The notes beneath the pieces were generated by a model. That model worked only from the letters and a program-made list of their open reading frames with translations. It ran no database searches and was not told the origin of the DNA. Source: Arthrobacter sp. Y-9 (lineage in GTDB: Bacteria > Actinomycetota > Actinomycetes > Actinomycetales > Micrococcaceae). From it: a stretch of 64,000 nt of DNA. Location of the stretch: NCBI RefSeq assembly GCF_029690065.1, contig NZ_CP121463.1, positions 3,162,001 through 3,226,000 on the forward strand. The letters run 5' to 3'. Shown here one piece after another: positions 55,635 through 64,000 of the stretch; the stretch's first letter is position 1; each line of letters starts with the position of its first letter. A program made the translations under genes and the position numbers.

Positions 55635-56311
55635 CGACTCTCCTCCTCGGCCGGCTCACCGAAGCGGTAGCCGACGCCCACCAGGGTGTGGATCAGCCCG
55701 GGGTCCCCGAGCTTCTTGCGCAGCGAGGAGATCGTGATCCGCACGGTGTTGGTGAAGGGGTCGGCGTTCTCGTCCCAGGCCTTCTCCAGGAGTTCCTCCG
55801 CGCTGATCACGCCGCCGTCGGCCTGCATGAGCAGCTCCAGGACCGCGAACTGCTTGCGGGTCAGGGCCACGGGCCGTCCGTCGCGGCTCACGTCCCGCCG
55901 GAACGGGTCCAGACGCACACCCGCGCTCTCCAGGACCGGCGGGCGCGCCGCCCCCGGACGCCGGAGCAGGGCCCGCAGTCTGAGGGTCAGCTCTTTGAGC
56001 ATGAAGGGTTTGGGCAGGTAGTCGTCCACGCCCGTTTCGAAGCCGCTGACCTTGTCATCCAGCCGGTCCGCCGCGGTGACCATGATGAGGCGGGCGGGAA
56101 GACCCTCCGCCACCATCCAGCGGGCGATCTCGTCACCGCTCGGGGCGGGGACGTCGCGGTCCAGGACGACGGCGTCGTAGGCGTTCACGCCGAGCAGCTC
56201 CATCGCGGTGGCGCCGTCGTACGCCACATCCACCGAGAAGGCCTCACGCCGGAGCCCCTCGGCCATGGAATCGGCCAGATACGGCTCGTCCTCGACGATC
56301 AGGATCCGCAT
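55631..56311 (-). CDS. OmpR-family response regulator
   Basis: 226 residues. Receiver domain with acidic pair ED (residues 7-8), phospho-acceptor Asp51 (VVLDRDVP), Thr in MVTAAD and Lys in LPKPF. The PhoB-type winged helix follows, with VALTRKQFAVLELLMQADGG and FTNTVRITISSLRKKLGDPG. It is transcribed ahead of the kinase gene. Target genes are unknown; the VanY-type lipoprotein gene just upstream on the same strand is a candidate. Confidence 0.92.
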   Translation of the reverse strand: MRILIVEDEPYLADSMAEGLRREAFSVDVAYDGATAMELLGVNAYDAVVLDRDVPAPSGDEIARWMVAEGLPARLIMVTAADRLDDKVSGFETGVDDYLPKPFMLKELTLRLRALLRRPGAARPPVLESAGVRLDPFRRDVSRDGRPVALTRKQFAVLELLMQADGGVISAEELLEKAWDENADPFTNTVRITISSLRKKLGDPGLIHTLVGVGYRFGEPAEEESR

Positions 56312-56354
56312 GCTCAGAGTCTAGCCATCGCGGGCCGGCGGCCGTCGCGCCGGA

Positions 56355-56954
56355 TCACCGCTTCATCCTCGGGTCCTCAGTGGGGTCCTGGTACATGAGC
56401 GGGCAGGCGCCGCTCAGGGCGGACGGCCGGTACTCGTAGTGCCATCGCTCGTTGGAATAGATCTGGCACAGCCCGAACCGGGCCCCGTGCTGGGCCAGCC
56501 AGCTCATGGCGTCCTCCCCCGCGATGTCCACGGCATCCCCGCTGACGTGCGGCGACGTCTCCGGAGTCGCCACCCAGCGGGCGGCCTCCTCCTGCGAGCG
56601 GTACTTGCGGGTCGCGTCCGCCAGGAGCTGTGCCTGGTACTTCGGGCTGCGCCAGCCGCTGCTCACGGACAGGGTCACGCCATCCGCTCCGGCGTGAACC
56701 GACGCCTCCCGCAAGGCGACGAGCAGTTCCGGGCGCAGCCGGGAGATCGCGGCGTCCCGGCTGTCCAGCCCGAGAGGGTGGTCGAGCGGGATCGCGCCGT
56801 CCTCCGCGGTCGTCTGGCCGCCGGACCCGACCGCGACGGCGACGCCGGGCCCTCCGCCGGGCCGCGGAAGGACGGGAGCGGCGGAGCAGGCCGCCAGCAG
56901 TGCGGCGCTGAAGATCGCCAGGGCGGTGGCCCGGCGTCGTCGGACGGTGAACAT
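56355..56954 (-). CDS. D-alanyl-D-alanine carboxypeptidase lipoprotein (VanY/M15B)
   Basis: A 199-residue protein with a lipoprotein signal (ALAIFSAALLAAC). The zinc peptidase core has SVSSGWRSPKYQAQLLADAT, HVSGDAVDIAG (first His and Asp ligands) and NERWHYEYRP (last His). It trims D-Ala from peptidoglycan stem peptides outside the membrane. ATG 56954 follows GGAGG; an ATG 11 codons upstream would break the signal-peptide pattern. It lies 43 bp upstream of the two-component operon on the same strand. Confidence 0.88.
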   Translation of the reverse strand: MFTVRRRRATALAIFSAALLAACSAAPVLPRPGGGPGVAVAVGSGGQTTAEDGAIPLDHPLGLDSRDAAISRLRPELLVALREASVHAGADGVTLSVSSGWRSPKYQAQLLADATRKYRSQEEAARWVATPETSPHVSGDAVDIAGEDAMSWLAQHGARFGLCQIYSNERWHYEYRPSALSGACPLMYQDPTEDPRMKR

Positions 56955-57049
56955 GTCTGCCTCCAGAAGTCGGTGGATGGCATCCACTCAACTCCGGGAG
57001 GCATATCGCCAGTGTTAAGCGCCGGCGGCCCGGCTCAGCGGGACCGGGC

Positions 57050-57451
57050 TCAGCGGTAGGTCGAGACGAACGGGCGGTCCGTGGGGACGATCTCCTTGCC
57101 CAGCGGCATGAGCGACACCGGGATGAGCTTCAGATTCGCGATGCCCAGCGGGATGCCGACGATGCTGATGAACATGGGGATCGCGGTCAGCACGTGGCCG
57201 ATCGCCAGCCACAGCCCGGCCACCAGGAACCAGATGACATTGCCCAGGAGTGCGAAACCGTTGCTGCCGCCCGGCTTCTCCACCACGGTCCGGCCGAACG
57301 GCCACAGGGCGTAAGCGCCCACCCGGAAGGAGGCGATGCCCCACGGGATCGTCACGATCAGCACGCAGCAGAGCAGGCCCGCGGCGAAGTAGCCGATCGC
57401 CAGCCACAGGCCGCCGAAGACGAGCCAGATGATGTTAAGAAGGGTCTTCAT
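57050..57451 (-). CDS. YccF domain membrane protein
   Basis: 133 residues with two similar halves. Each has a hydrophobic stretch with the YccF motif (NIIWLVFGGLWLAIGY and NVIWFLVAGLWLAIGH), followed by IPWGIASFRVGAYALWPFGR and VGIPLGIANLKLIPVSLMPL. Inner-membrane family of unknown function. Long overlapping frames in the same phase are artefacts of the upstream antisense region. Confidence 0.88.
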   Translation of the reverse strand: MKTLLNIIWLVFGGLWLAIGYFAAGLLCCVLIVTIPWGIASFRVGAYALWPFGRTVVEKPGGSNGFALLGNVIWFLVAGLWLAIGHVLTAIPMFISIVGIPLGIANLKLIPVSLMPLGKEIVPTDRPFVSTYR

Positions 57452-57652
57452 GACTTCAGTCTGCCAAGAATGCCTGGCAGAATCCCCCAGGGTTCCCCCT
57501 GATTGAACCCCCGATCTGACGGCCTGCACCGCACCCACGCTCCGGATGTCAGACGGTCCAGGGGATTGCCCGCGGCTCTGAACGAGGCGCATAGTTCGAG
57601 GGAGGGTCTGTGCTCCGGCGCCGACCACGACCCAGGAGAAATGAGGTCTGGC

Positions 57653-59092
57653 ATGGCAAAGACAGCGAATCCGTTCTCGGTTCTGAGGCGAAAGCCCATC
57701 GAGGACATGGATGAGGAGGTCGCCGAAGGAGGACTCTTCCGATCCCTCGGGCTCTGGCAGCTCACGGCGATCGGCGTCGGCGGCATCATCGGCGTCGGCA
57801 TCTTCTCGCTCGCAGGGCTCGTGGCCCACGGCGACGACACGACGCCGGGCGTGGGCCCCGCGGTCCTCATCTCCTTCCTCATCGCGGGCCTCGCCTCTGC
57901 CGCCGCGGCCCTGTCCTACGCCGAGTTCGCCGGCATGATCCCGAAAGCCGGCTCCGCGTACACCTACGGTTACGTGGCCCTCGGGGAGCTGATCGGCTGG
58001 TTCATCGGCTGGGACCTGCTCCTGGAGTATGTGGCGATCGTGGCCGTGGTGGCCATCGGCATCTCCGGATATCTCAACTTCTTCCTGGCCGGCCTCGGCA
58101 TGCAGCTGCCCGTCGAGCTGACCTCCACCTTCGACGAGGGCAAGGGCGGCTGGATCAACCTGCCGGCCATCCTCGTGTGTCTGCTGGTCACCTGGATCCT
58201 GAGCCGCGGCACCAAGACGTTCGGCCGTTTCGAGCTGATCGCCGTGGGCATCAAGGTGGTCCTGATCCTGTTCATCATCGGACTCGGAGTGTTCTTCGTG
58301 AACACGAACAACTACAACCCGTTCATGCCCAGCGGGTTCGGACCGGTCTTCACGGGCGCGGCCACGGTGTTCTTCGCGGTGTTCGGCTATGACGCCATGA
58401 GCACCGCGGCGGAGGAGGCCAAGGACGGCAAGAAGCACATGCCGAAGGCCATCATCCTCTCCCTGGTGATCGCGATGGTGCTCTACATCCTGGCCACCCT
58501 GGTCCTGACCGGCATGCAGAACTACAAGGACATCGACCCCAAGGCCGGTTTCGGCTCGGCCTTCAGCAATGTGGGGCTGCCGGTGATCGCCACGATCATC
58601 TCCGCGTTCGCCGTGCTGTCCATCCTGACGGTGATGCTGACGTTCCTCCTGGGCGTCACGCGCGTCTGGTTCTCCATGAGCCGCGATGGCCTGCTGCCCA
58701 AGTGGTTCTCCAAGGTGGACCACGGCGGCACCCCGCAGCGCGTCACCTGGATCGCCGGCATCGGCTCGGCCCTCCTGGCGGGCGTCCTCCCGATCCGGCA
58801 GGTCGCGGACCTCACCAACATCGGCATCCTGGCCGCGTTCGTGGTGGTGTGCATCTCGGTGATCTCGTTCCGCTACACCCGGCCCGAGGCGCCCCGCGAG
58901 TTCCGCCTGCCGCTCATGCCCGTGGTGCCGTTGATCGGCGTCGCGGCCTCGCTGTTCCTGATCTCGCAGCTGCACTGGGAGACCTGGCTGCGCTTCGGGA
59001 TCTGGCTGATCATCGGCCTGATCATCTACTTCGGCTACGGCCGCAAGAACTCGATCATGAACCCGAACAGTCCCCGGCACCAGCTGAGCTGA
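57653..59092 (+). CDS. APC-family amino-acid permease (cationic amino-acid type)
   Basis: A 479-residue transporter with about 12 helices. LWQLTAIGVGGIIGVGIFSL is the substrate-site unwound helix 1, followed by SYAEFAGMIPKAGSAYTYGY. FFAVFGYDAMSTAAEEAKDG (helix 6) is typical of the CAT-like group that carries cationic or branched amino acids. ATG 57653 has GAGG at the right distance. It ends before a long hairpin shared with trpF. Confidence 0.9.
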   Translation: MAKTANPFSVLRRKPIEDMDEEVAEGGLFRSLGLWQLTAIGVGGIIGVGIFSLAGLVAHGDDTTPGVGPAVLISFLIAGLASAAAALSYAEFAGMIPKAGSAYTYGYVALGELIGWFIGWDLLLEYVAIVAVVAIGISGYLNFFLAGLGMQLPVELTSTFDEGKGGWINLPAILVCLLVTWILSRGTKTFGRFELIAVGIKVVLILFIIGLGVFFVNTNNYNPFMPSGFGPVFTGAATVFFAVFGYDAMSTAAEEAKDGKKHMPKAIILSLVIAMVLYILATLVLTGMQNYKDIDPKAGFGSAFSNVGLPVIATIISAFAVLSILTVMLTFLLGVTRVWFSMSRDGLLPKWFSKVDHGGTPQRVTWIAGIGSALLAGVLPIRQVADLTNIGILAAFVVVCISVISFRYTRPEAPREFRLPLMPVVPLIGVAASLFLISQLHWETWLRFGIWLIIGLIIYFGYGRKNSIMNPNSPRHQLS

Positions 59093-59110
59093 CCGAGCGC
59101 TTCACCGGAC

Positions 59111-59169
59111 TTGTGTGCTCAGTTGTTGCGGGTGTTTCTGCGGAACACCCGCAACAACTGAGCACGCAA
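59111..59169. terminator. Inverted repeat of family B (26-bp arms) between convergent genes
   Basis: Arms 59111-59136 and 59144-59169 pair with one mismatch; loop TCTGCGG. Arm TTGTGTGCTCAGTTGTTGCG matches the element at 27285-27345. Confidence 0.85.
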
Positions 59170-59183
59170 CGGGGTAAGGGCGG

Positions 59184-59783
59184 TCAGCCTGCCAGCGCGG
59201 CCGCCACGAAGGCGCGGATCTTCTCCAGGTCCTTGACGCCACGGGAGCTCTCGACGCCGGACGAGACGTCGACGCCCCAGGCAGCGGCCGTCTCCGCGGC
59301 CGCGGCGACGTTGCCGGCGTCGAGCCCTCCGGCCAGCAGCCAGCGCCGGCTGTCCAGGCCGCGCTCGCGCACGGAGGCGTAGTCCCAGGACTCGCCGGAA
59401 CCGGGCACGGAGGCGTCCACCAGCAACAGTTCCTCGCCCCAGTCGGCGAAGACGCGGTCGGGGTCGTCCATGCGGACGGCGCGGATCACGGAGAAGCCGC
59501 GTTCCTGCAAAGCGTCGACCTCCTGGGGAGTCCGCTCGCCGTGCAGCTGGATCCAGCTCAGGCCGGCCTCCTCGGCCAGTGCGGCGGCCTGTTCGGCGTC
59601 CTCATGACGGAACACACCCACGGCGGCGACCTCGGCGGGGACCTCGGCCAGCAGCGCCCGCACCTGGTCCGGGCTGACTTCGCGAGGGCTCGGGGTGAGC
59701 ACGAAACCGACGGCCTGTGCACCGGCCTCGACGGCGGCGCGCACCGATTCGGGCGTGCTCAAGCCGCACACTTTCACGAACAT
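59184..59783 (-). CDS. trpF: Phosphoribosylanthranilate isomerase
   Basis: A 199-residue TIM barrel of tryptophan synthesis. MFVKVCGLSTPESVRAAVEA contains the catalytic Cys, AVGFVLTPSPREVS the substrate loop, and DVSSGVESSRGVKDLEKI the phosphate site. It stands alone, outside any trp operon, as in many actinobacteria. GGAGG before ATG. Confidence 0.92.
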   Translation of the reverse strand: MFVKVCGLSTPESVRAAVEAGAQAVGFVLTPSPREVSPDQVRALLAEVPAEVAAVGVFRHEDAEQAAALAEEAGLSWIQLHGERTPQEVDALQERGFSVIRAVRMDDPDRVFADWGEELLLVDASVPGSGESWDYASVRERGLDSRRWLLAGGLDAGNVAAAAETAAAWGVDVSSGVESSRGVKDLEKIRAFVAAALAG

Positions 59784-59930
59784 CTACTGGTCCTCCACGT
59801 GGATTGTCACCTCTGACGGTACCAAGAGGACACCGCACGGCCCTAAGATGTGCCCTTCACCGAAGTCCCGGTGACGCGGCCTCCCCCGGGTCCCGCCGGC
59901 GTACTAGGCTGGTCGGGACGAGAGGAACTC

Positions 59931-60524
59931 ATGGAGATCATCCGCTTTTCCAGCATCCGGCCCGAGCCCTGGCGCAACGGCGGCGGTGTCACGCGGGAGA
60001 TCGCACGGCACCCCCGCGGCGCCTCGGACGGCTCCTGGGACTGGCGCGTCAGCATCGCCGAGGTGGGCAAGGCCGGCGACTTCTCCGCGTTCCCGGGCAT
60101 GGAACGCGTCATCTCGGTGATCGACGGCGAGCTGCTCGTGCTGACCGTCGACGGCGAGGAGCACGCCATGGAGCGGTACCGTCCGTTCCGCTTCTCCGGC
60201 GACGCCGTCTCTTCCTCCGCACTCCCGACCGGGGACATCCGGGACCTGAACGTGATCGCCCGCCGCGGCGCCTTCAAGGGCTACCTGTCCATCCTCGAGC
60301 TGTCGAAGAAGCGCGCGCATCCGATCTTCGAGGGCCAGCTCGCGATCCTGCTTGAGGGCAAGGCGTCGGTGGCCGAAGAGCGCGGCGAAGAGTCCGGCGG
60401 TGAGCAGGTGGAGCTGGCCCGGTACGACGCCGTCGTCGGCTCCGATGAGGCGAGTCCCGAACTGCTCGGCCGGGGTTTCGTGGCCATCGTGTCGCTCGAC
60501 CCTGCGGATCCCGCGGACGCGTAA
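59931..60524 (+). CDS. HutD family protein
   Basis: A 197-residue cupin-like protein. MEIIRFSSIRPEPWRNGGGV followed by TREIARHP and DWRVSIAEVGKAGDFSAFPG is the HutD signature. HutD is thought to act as a governor of histidine use in Pseudomonas; no hut genes are in this window. ATG 59931 follows GAGGAA; an upstream in-frame start is less likely. Confidence 0.85.
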   Translation: MEIIRFSSIRPEPWRNGGGVTREIARHPRGASDGSWDWRVSIAEVGKAGDFSAFPGMERVISVIDGELLVLTVDGEEHAMERYRPFRFSGDAVSSSALPTGDIRDLNVIARRGAFKGYLSILELSKKRAHPIFEGQLAILLEGKASVAEERGEESGGEQVELARYDAVVGSDEASPELLGRGFVAIVSLDPADPADA

Positions 60525-60589
60525 GCGGCACCTGACCAGCGCCTGACCCAGGCCTGACCAACGCCTGCCCCGCCGTCGTGCCCGTTCCG

Positions 60590-60595
60590 TAGAGT
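60590..60595 (+). promoter_or_regulatory. -10 box TAGAGT for a leaderless transcript
   Basis: TAGAGT ends 6 nt before ATG 60602; no ribosome site. Confidence 0.5.
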
Positions 60596-60601
60596 GGGCG
60601 C

Positions 60602-61252
60602 ATGGACTCACTCATACATCCGCTCCAGGACATCACCATCCGGCGCATCTCCGTCGGCGGGATGGACAACAACGTCTACCTGCTGACCTCGCGGTCCTCC
60701 GGTGACCAGGTGCTCATCGACGCGGCCGACGATCTGCCGGCGATTCAGTCACTCCTCGCGGACTCGGCCGCCGACACCGAGGCCACGCCCCAGTTGAAGC
60801 TGATCGCCACGACCCACCAGCACTGGGACCACGTGCGCGCGCTGCCCGGGCTCGTCGAGGCCACCGGCGCCCCCACGGCCGCAGGGGCCGACGACGCCGC
60901 GGCGCTGCCCGTCCCGGTGGACGTCACGCTGGAGCACGGGGACGTGGCCGGCTTCGACGGTTTCGCGCTCACCGCGGTGCACCTGCGGGGCCACACGCCG
61001 GGCTCGATCGCCTATGTGTACCAGGACCCCGCCGGCCCGGCGCACCTCTTCAGCGGGGATTCCCTCTTCCCCGGCGGCGTCGGGAACACGGACAAGGATC
61101 CGGCCCGTTTCACCTCGCTCCTGAACGACGTGACCGAGCGCCTCTTCGACGTCTACCCGGACGACACCGTGGTGCACCCGGGCCACGGCGCCCCCACGAC
61201 GCTCGGCGCCGAACGCCCGCACCTCGACGAGTGGCGCGCCCGGGGCTGGTGA
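60602..61252 (+). CDS. Metallo-beta-lactamase-fold hydrolase (glyoxalase II-like)
   Basis: 216 residues. Zinc ligands: THQHWDHV (the HxHxDH motif with Gln and Trp in the variable places), HLRGHTPGSIAY, the Asp in FSGDSLFPGGVG, and HPGHGAPT at the end. This fits the hydroxyacylglutathione-hydrolase-like branch acting on thioesters, but no substrate can be named. Confidence 0.85.
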   Translation: MDSLIHPLQDITIRRISVGGMDNNVYLLTSRSSGDQVLIDAADDLPAIQSLLADSAADTEATPQLKLIATTHQHWDHVRALPGLVEATGAPTAAGADDAAALPVPVDVTLEHGDVAGFDGFALTAVHLRGHTPGSIAYVYQDPAGPAHLFSGDSLFPGGVGNTDKDPARFTSLLNDVTERLFDVYPDDTVVHPGHGAPTTLGAERPHLDEWRARGW

Positions 61253-61266
61253 AAGCTCCTTAAAAC

Positions 61267-61330
61267 CCATCGACTGCTCCATAGGTGTCGTTTTGAAGGC
61301 TCAAAACGACAACCACGGAGCAGTCGATGG
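61267..61330. repeat. Inverted repeat of family A between convergent genes
   Basis: Arms 61267-61296 and 61301-61330 pair over 30 bp with 3 mismatches, loop AGGC. Arm CCATCGACTGCTCCATAGG...GTCGTTTTGA matches the copy after purM. Confidence 0.85.
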
Positions 61331-61345
61331 CTAAGGCTGGAGGCC

Positions 61346-62983
61346 TCAGCGGCCGCGGCGCTCGTTCGACGCCGGGGCGGAGGCACGGCGCGGACCCTTG
61401 CGGGGCGGACGGCCGGCGCCGGACTTCTGACCGCCGGAGCCGAAGGATCCGCCCGAGGCGCCCCCGGTGTTCGAGGACCACACGGTCGCGCTGCCACCAC
61501 GCGGGGCGGCGGACCGCTGACCGGTGCGCGAAGCGGAGGACCGCTCGCCACGAGCCGGACGCTCACCGCGGGGCGCACGCTCAGCACGAGGAGCACGCTC
61601 GCCGCGAGGCGCGCCGTGTTCCGGACGGGCCTGGGCGGGACGCTCATTGCGCGAACCGGTGGAGCCGGTAGCGGCGGAGCCGCCCTGGCCGCCACGACGG
61701 GCCCGCTTGCGCTGCGCGTTCGCACCGGTGGACTTGCCGCCACCCTGCTGCGGGGCCTTGGCGGCCACCACGGCGGCGCGGGATGCGGGATCCACGGCCT
61801 CGGCCTGCTCGCCCACGAAGTCGAGGATCTCGGCGGAGCCGGGAGCCACGGGCGTGAACGGAGCCTTGACGCCGGCGGCGCGGAGGAGCTTCTGGACCTC
61901 GGAGCGCTCCTCCGGCAGGACCAGGGTCACCACGGTGCCCTCGGCTCCGGCACGGGCGGTGCGGCCGGAACGGTGCAGGTACGCCTTGTGCTCCGCGGGC
62001 GGATCGACGTGGATCACGAGTTCGACCTCGTCCACGTGCACACCGCGGGCGGCGACGTCGGTGGCCACGAGGACCCGGACCTCGCCGGAGGAGAACTCCG
62101 CCAGGTTGCGGTCACGGGCGTTCTGGGACAGGTTGCCGTGCAGGTCGACGGCGGGGATGCCGTTGGCGGTCAGCACCTTGGCCAGCTTCTTGGCGGCGTG
62201 CTTGGTGCGCGTGAAGAGCACGCGCTTGCCGGCGCCGGACGCCAGATCGTTGATGAGGAGCTTCTTGGCGTCCTTGTCCTTCGCCAGGAACACGTGGTGC
62301 TCCATGGTGGTGACAGCGGCCTTGGGAGCGTCCACGGAGTGCGTGACCGGCTTCTGCATGTAGCGGCTGACCAGCTTGTCCACGCCGTTGTCCAGCGTGG
62401 CGGAGAACAGCAGGCGCTGGCCGCCGGCCGGCGTCGCATCCAGGATGCGGCGCACGACGGGGAGGAAGCCGAGGTCGGCCATGTGGTCGGCCTCGTCCAG
62501 GACGCTGATGCTCACCTGGTCCAGGGACACGATGCCCTGCTTCATGAGGTCCTCGAGACGGCCGGGGCAGGCGATGACGATGTCGACGCCGGCCGCCAGG
62601 GCCTTCTCCTGGCGCGTCTGAGAGACGCCGCCGAAGATCACGGTGGTGCGCAGGCCCAGGGCCTCCGCGAGGGGAGCTACCGTGCGGTCGATCTGGGTGG
62701 CCAGTTCGCGTGTGGGGGCCAGCACCAGGCCGCGCGGCTTCCGGGAGCCGGACGCGCGACGGCGAGCGCCGTCGTCGTCCGCGTCACCGGCGAGGCGGGT
62801 CACCAGCGGGATGGCGAAAGCGAGCGTCTTGCCGGAGCCGGTCTGGCCACGGCCCAGGACGTCCCGGCCGGCCAGCGTGTCCGGCAGGGTCTTGACCTGG
62901 ATGGGGAAGGGTTCGGTGATGTCCAGGGTGGCCAGCGCGGAAGTGATCCCGGCTGGCACGCCAAGGGAAGAAAAAGAAGTCAT
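61346..62983 (-). CDS. DEAD-box RNA helicase
   Basis: 545 residues. Q motif region ITEPFPIQVKTLP, motif I GRGQTGSGKT, DEAD in VLDEADHMADLGF, SAT in LLFSATLDN, and the C-terminal RecA motifs with VATDVAARGVHVDE and YLHRSGRTARAG. The last 130 residues are Arg/Gly/Ser-rich and disordered, as in RhlE/CsdA-like helicases that bind structured RNA. Probably acts in ribosome assembly or cold-shock mRNA unwinding. Confidence 0.93.
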   Translation of the reverse strand: MTSFSSLGVPAGITSALATLDITEPFPIQVKTLPDTLAGRDVLGRGQTGSGKTLAFAIPLVTRLAGDADDDGARRRASGSRKPRGLVLAPTRELATQIDRTVAPLAEALGLRTTVIFGGVSQTRQEKALAAGVDIVIACPGRLEDLMKQGIVSLDQVSISVLDEADHMADLGFLPVVRRILDATPAGGQRLLFSATLDNGVDKLVSRYMQKPVTHSVDAPKAAVTTMEHHVFLAKDKDAKKLLINDLASGAGKRVLFTRTKHAAKKLAKVLTANGIPAVDLHGNLSQNARDRNLAEFSSGEVRVLVATDVAARGVHVDEVELVIHVDPPAEHKAYLHRSGRTARAGAEGTVVTLVLPEERSEVQKLLRAAGVKAPFTPVAPGSAEILDFVGEQAEAVDPASRAAVVAAKAPQQGGGKSTGANAQRKRARRGGQGGSAATGSTGSRNERPAQARPEHGAPRGERAPRAERAPRGERPARGERSSASRTGQRSAAPRGGSATVWSSNTGGASGGSFGSGGQKSGAGRPPRKGPRRASAPASNERRGR

Positions 62984-63041
62984 AGGGAAGAAAGTCCTCA
63001 GGCAGCGTGGCTCACGTGCTGAATCGCACAGGCCAGACGTA

Positions 63042-64000
63042 CTAGTCTACCAGTGCCCGTGTCCGCGGCGCGATCAGCAGCATCGCCACCCCGCAGGCCG
63101 CCGCCACCGCGAACACCCCGGCGTAGGCGTTCCCGGAACCGAGGAGGGCCGCGAAGACCAGCCCGGAGACCGCGACGCAGAGGGCGTTCCCCAGGGAGTC
63201 CGCCATGGCGAGGGCGGAGCTGTTGAAGCCCTGCTCCCCCGGTCGCGACAGCGCCAGCACCATGACGCTCAGGCGCGGGAACATGAGCCCCATGCCCGCC
63301 CCGCCGAACAGCCACACCGCGATCAGCGCCCAGGCGGGCCCCTGGAACAGGATGACCAGGAAGATCCCGACGACGACGGCGGCCACCATCGCCGAGCCGA
63401 TCCGCACCGCACGGTGATGCGGCAACCGCGCGGCGCCGAGCCGGCCCTGGATCCCCGAGCTGATGCCCCAGGAGACCGCGCTGCAGGTCAGGGCCAGGCC
63501 CGCGAACGACGGTTCGAAGTGGTAGATCTCGAACAGGACCTTCGGCAGGTACACCTCGGTGCCGAAGAACGCGGCGGAGCCGATGGCGCGGGTCAGGACC
63601 ACGCTCGGGAGTCCCCGCTGCGCCGTGAGCGTGCCCCGCGGGATGAGCGGTCGGATGGCCAGGATGCAGACCGCGGCCATGGCGAGGGCGAGCACCCAGC
63701 CGACCAGCGGAACCTCGCTGCTGAGGTTCAGCCCCATGACACTCGCGGCGGCCAGCACGGCCCAGAGCAGACGGCCCCAGGGATACGGGCCGGCACGGTT
63801 CGGTGCGGCGTGCTGCTGGTCGCGGCTGATCCTCCGGAGCGCCGGCACGAGTCCGAGCAGGGCCGGCACCACCAGGATCAGGACTCCCAGGAAGACCCAG
63901 TGCCAGCTCGCCACCTGGGCCACCAGGCCGCCGATGTACGGGCCGAGGATCGACGGCAGCACCCAGGCCGCGGCGAAGGCGGCGAACATGCGGGCGTGCA
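63042..64000 (-). CDS. MFS transporter (N-terminus outside window)
   Basis: At least 319 residues, running off the right edge. The visible start ARMFAAFAAAWVLPSILGPY-IGG is the motif C of drug-proton antiporters (14- or 12-helix group). About nine further hydrophobic helices follow, ending in LIAPRTRALVD. The substrate is unknown; the true start is not in the window. Confidence 0.85.
   Translation of the reverse strand, partial: HARMFAAFAAAWVLPSILGPYIGGLVAQVASWHWVFLGVLILVVPALLGLVPALRRISRDQQHAAPNRAGPYPWGRLLWAVLAAASVMGLNLSSEVPLVGWVLALAMAAVCILAIRPLIPRGTLTAQRGLPSVVLTRAIGSAAFFGTEVYLPKVLFEIYHFEPSFAGLALTCSAVSWGISSGIQGRLGAARLPHHRAVRIGSAMVAAVVVGIFLVILFQGPAWALIAVWLFGGAGMGLMFPRLSVMVLALSRPGEQGFNSSALAMADSLGNALCVAVSGLVFAALLGSGNAYAGVFAVAAACGVAMLLIAPRTRALVD

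Overview
The window is high-GC DNA from an actinobacterium, most likely a member of the Micrococcaceae such as Arthrobacter or a close relative. The grounds are the GTG/TTG starts, TAnnnT boxes placed directly before start codons (leaderless mRNAs), an HspR-type box before clpB, DUF3073 and septum-formation proteins, an actinobacterial type I-E CRISPR repeat and a LAxTG (class E sortase) anchor. This assignment is inference from gene content; no rRNA or tRNA gene is present.

Layout. 1-2.4 kb: a partial APC amino-acid permease, a MepB-family protein and a small membrane protein. 2.6-8.8 kb: a consensus sigma-70-type promoter followed by two secreted proteins. The second is a 1560-residue collagen-like protein with four near-identical 310-bp modules, a 57-bp tandem repeat and a C-terminal LARTG wall-sorting signal. 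9-14.4 kb: an AAA ATPase, a SRPBCC/ArsR pair with a palindromic operator over the ArsR start, gamma-glutamyltranspeptidase, a secreted protein of unknown function and a VOC protein. 14.6-24.7 kb: a type I-E CRISPR array of about 38 repeats and a compact cas3-casA-casB-casC-casD-casE operon on the minus strand. cas1, cas2 and a recognisable leader are missing. 24.7-25.5 kb: a non-coding region with a terminator hairpin and a strong inverted repeat.

25.5-32.6 kb: a glyoxylate/allantoin operon (hyi, tartronate semialdehyde reductase, gcl, glycerate kinase, allantoinase, winged-helix regulator). 32.8-36.8 kb: peroxiredoxin, a GAF-domain regulator, an aldehyde dehydrogenase and its DUF779 partner. 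36.9-41.0 kb: a polyamine-type ABC transporter (minus strand), divergent from a FadR-type regulator overlapping a Cache-domain gene. 43-43.8 kb: uraD-uraH. The promoters of hyi and uraD carry the same kind of 15-bp palindrome just downstream of the predicted transcription start, so the two purine-catabolism blocks are probably one regulon.

44-64 kb is mainly housekeeping: purF-purM, DUF3073, a septum-formation protein, clpB under an HspR-type operator, a DUF4031-HD protein with a ComB-like phosphatase, a two-component system, a VanY-type lipoprotein, YccF, a second APC permease, trpF, HutD, a metallo-beta-lactamase-fold hydrolase, a DEAD-box helicase and a partial MFS transporter. Scattered at gene ends are very long, nearly perfect inverted repeats (26-30 bp arms). 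Some recur as sequence families, which goes beyond what a terminator needs.
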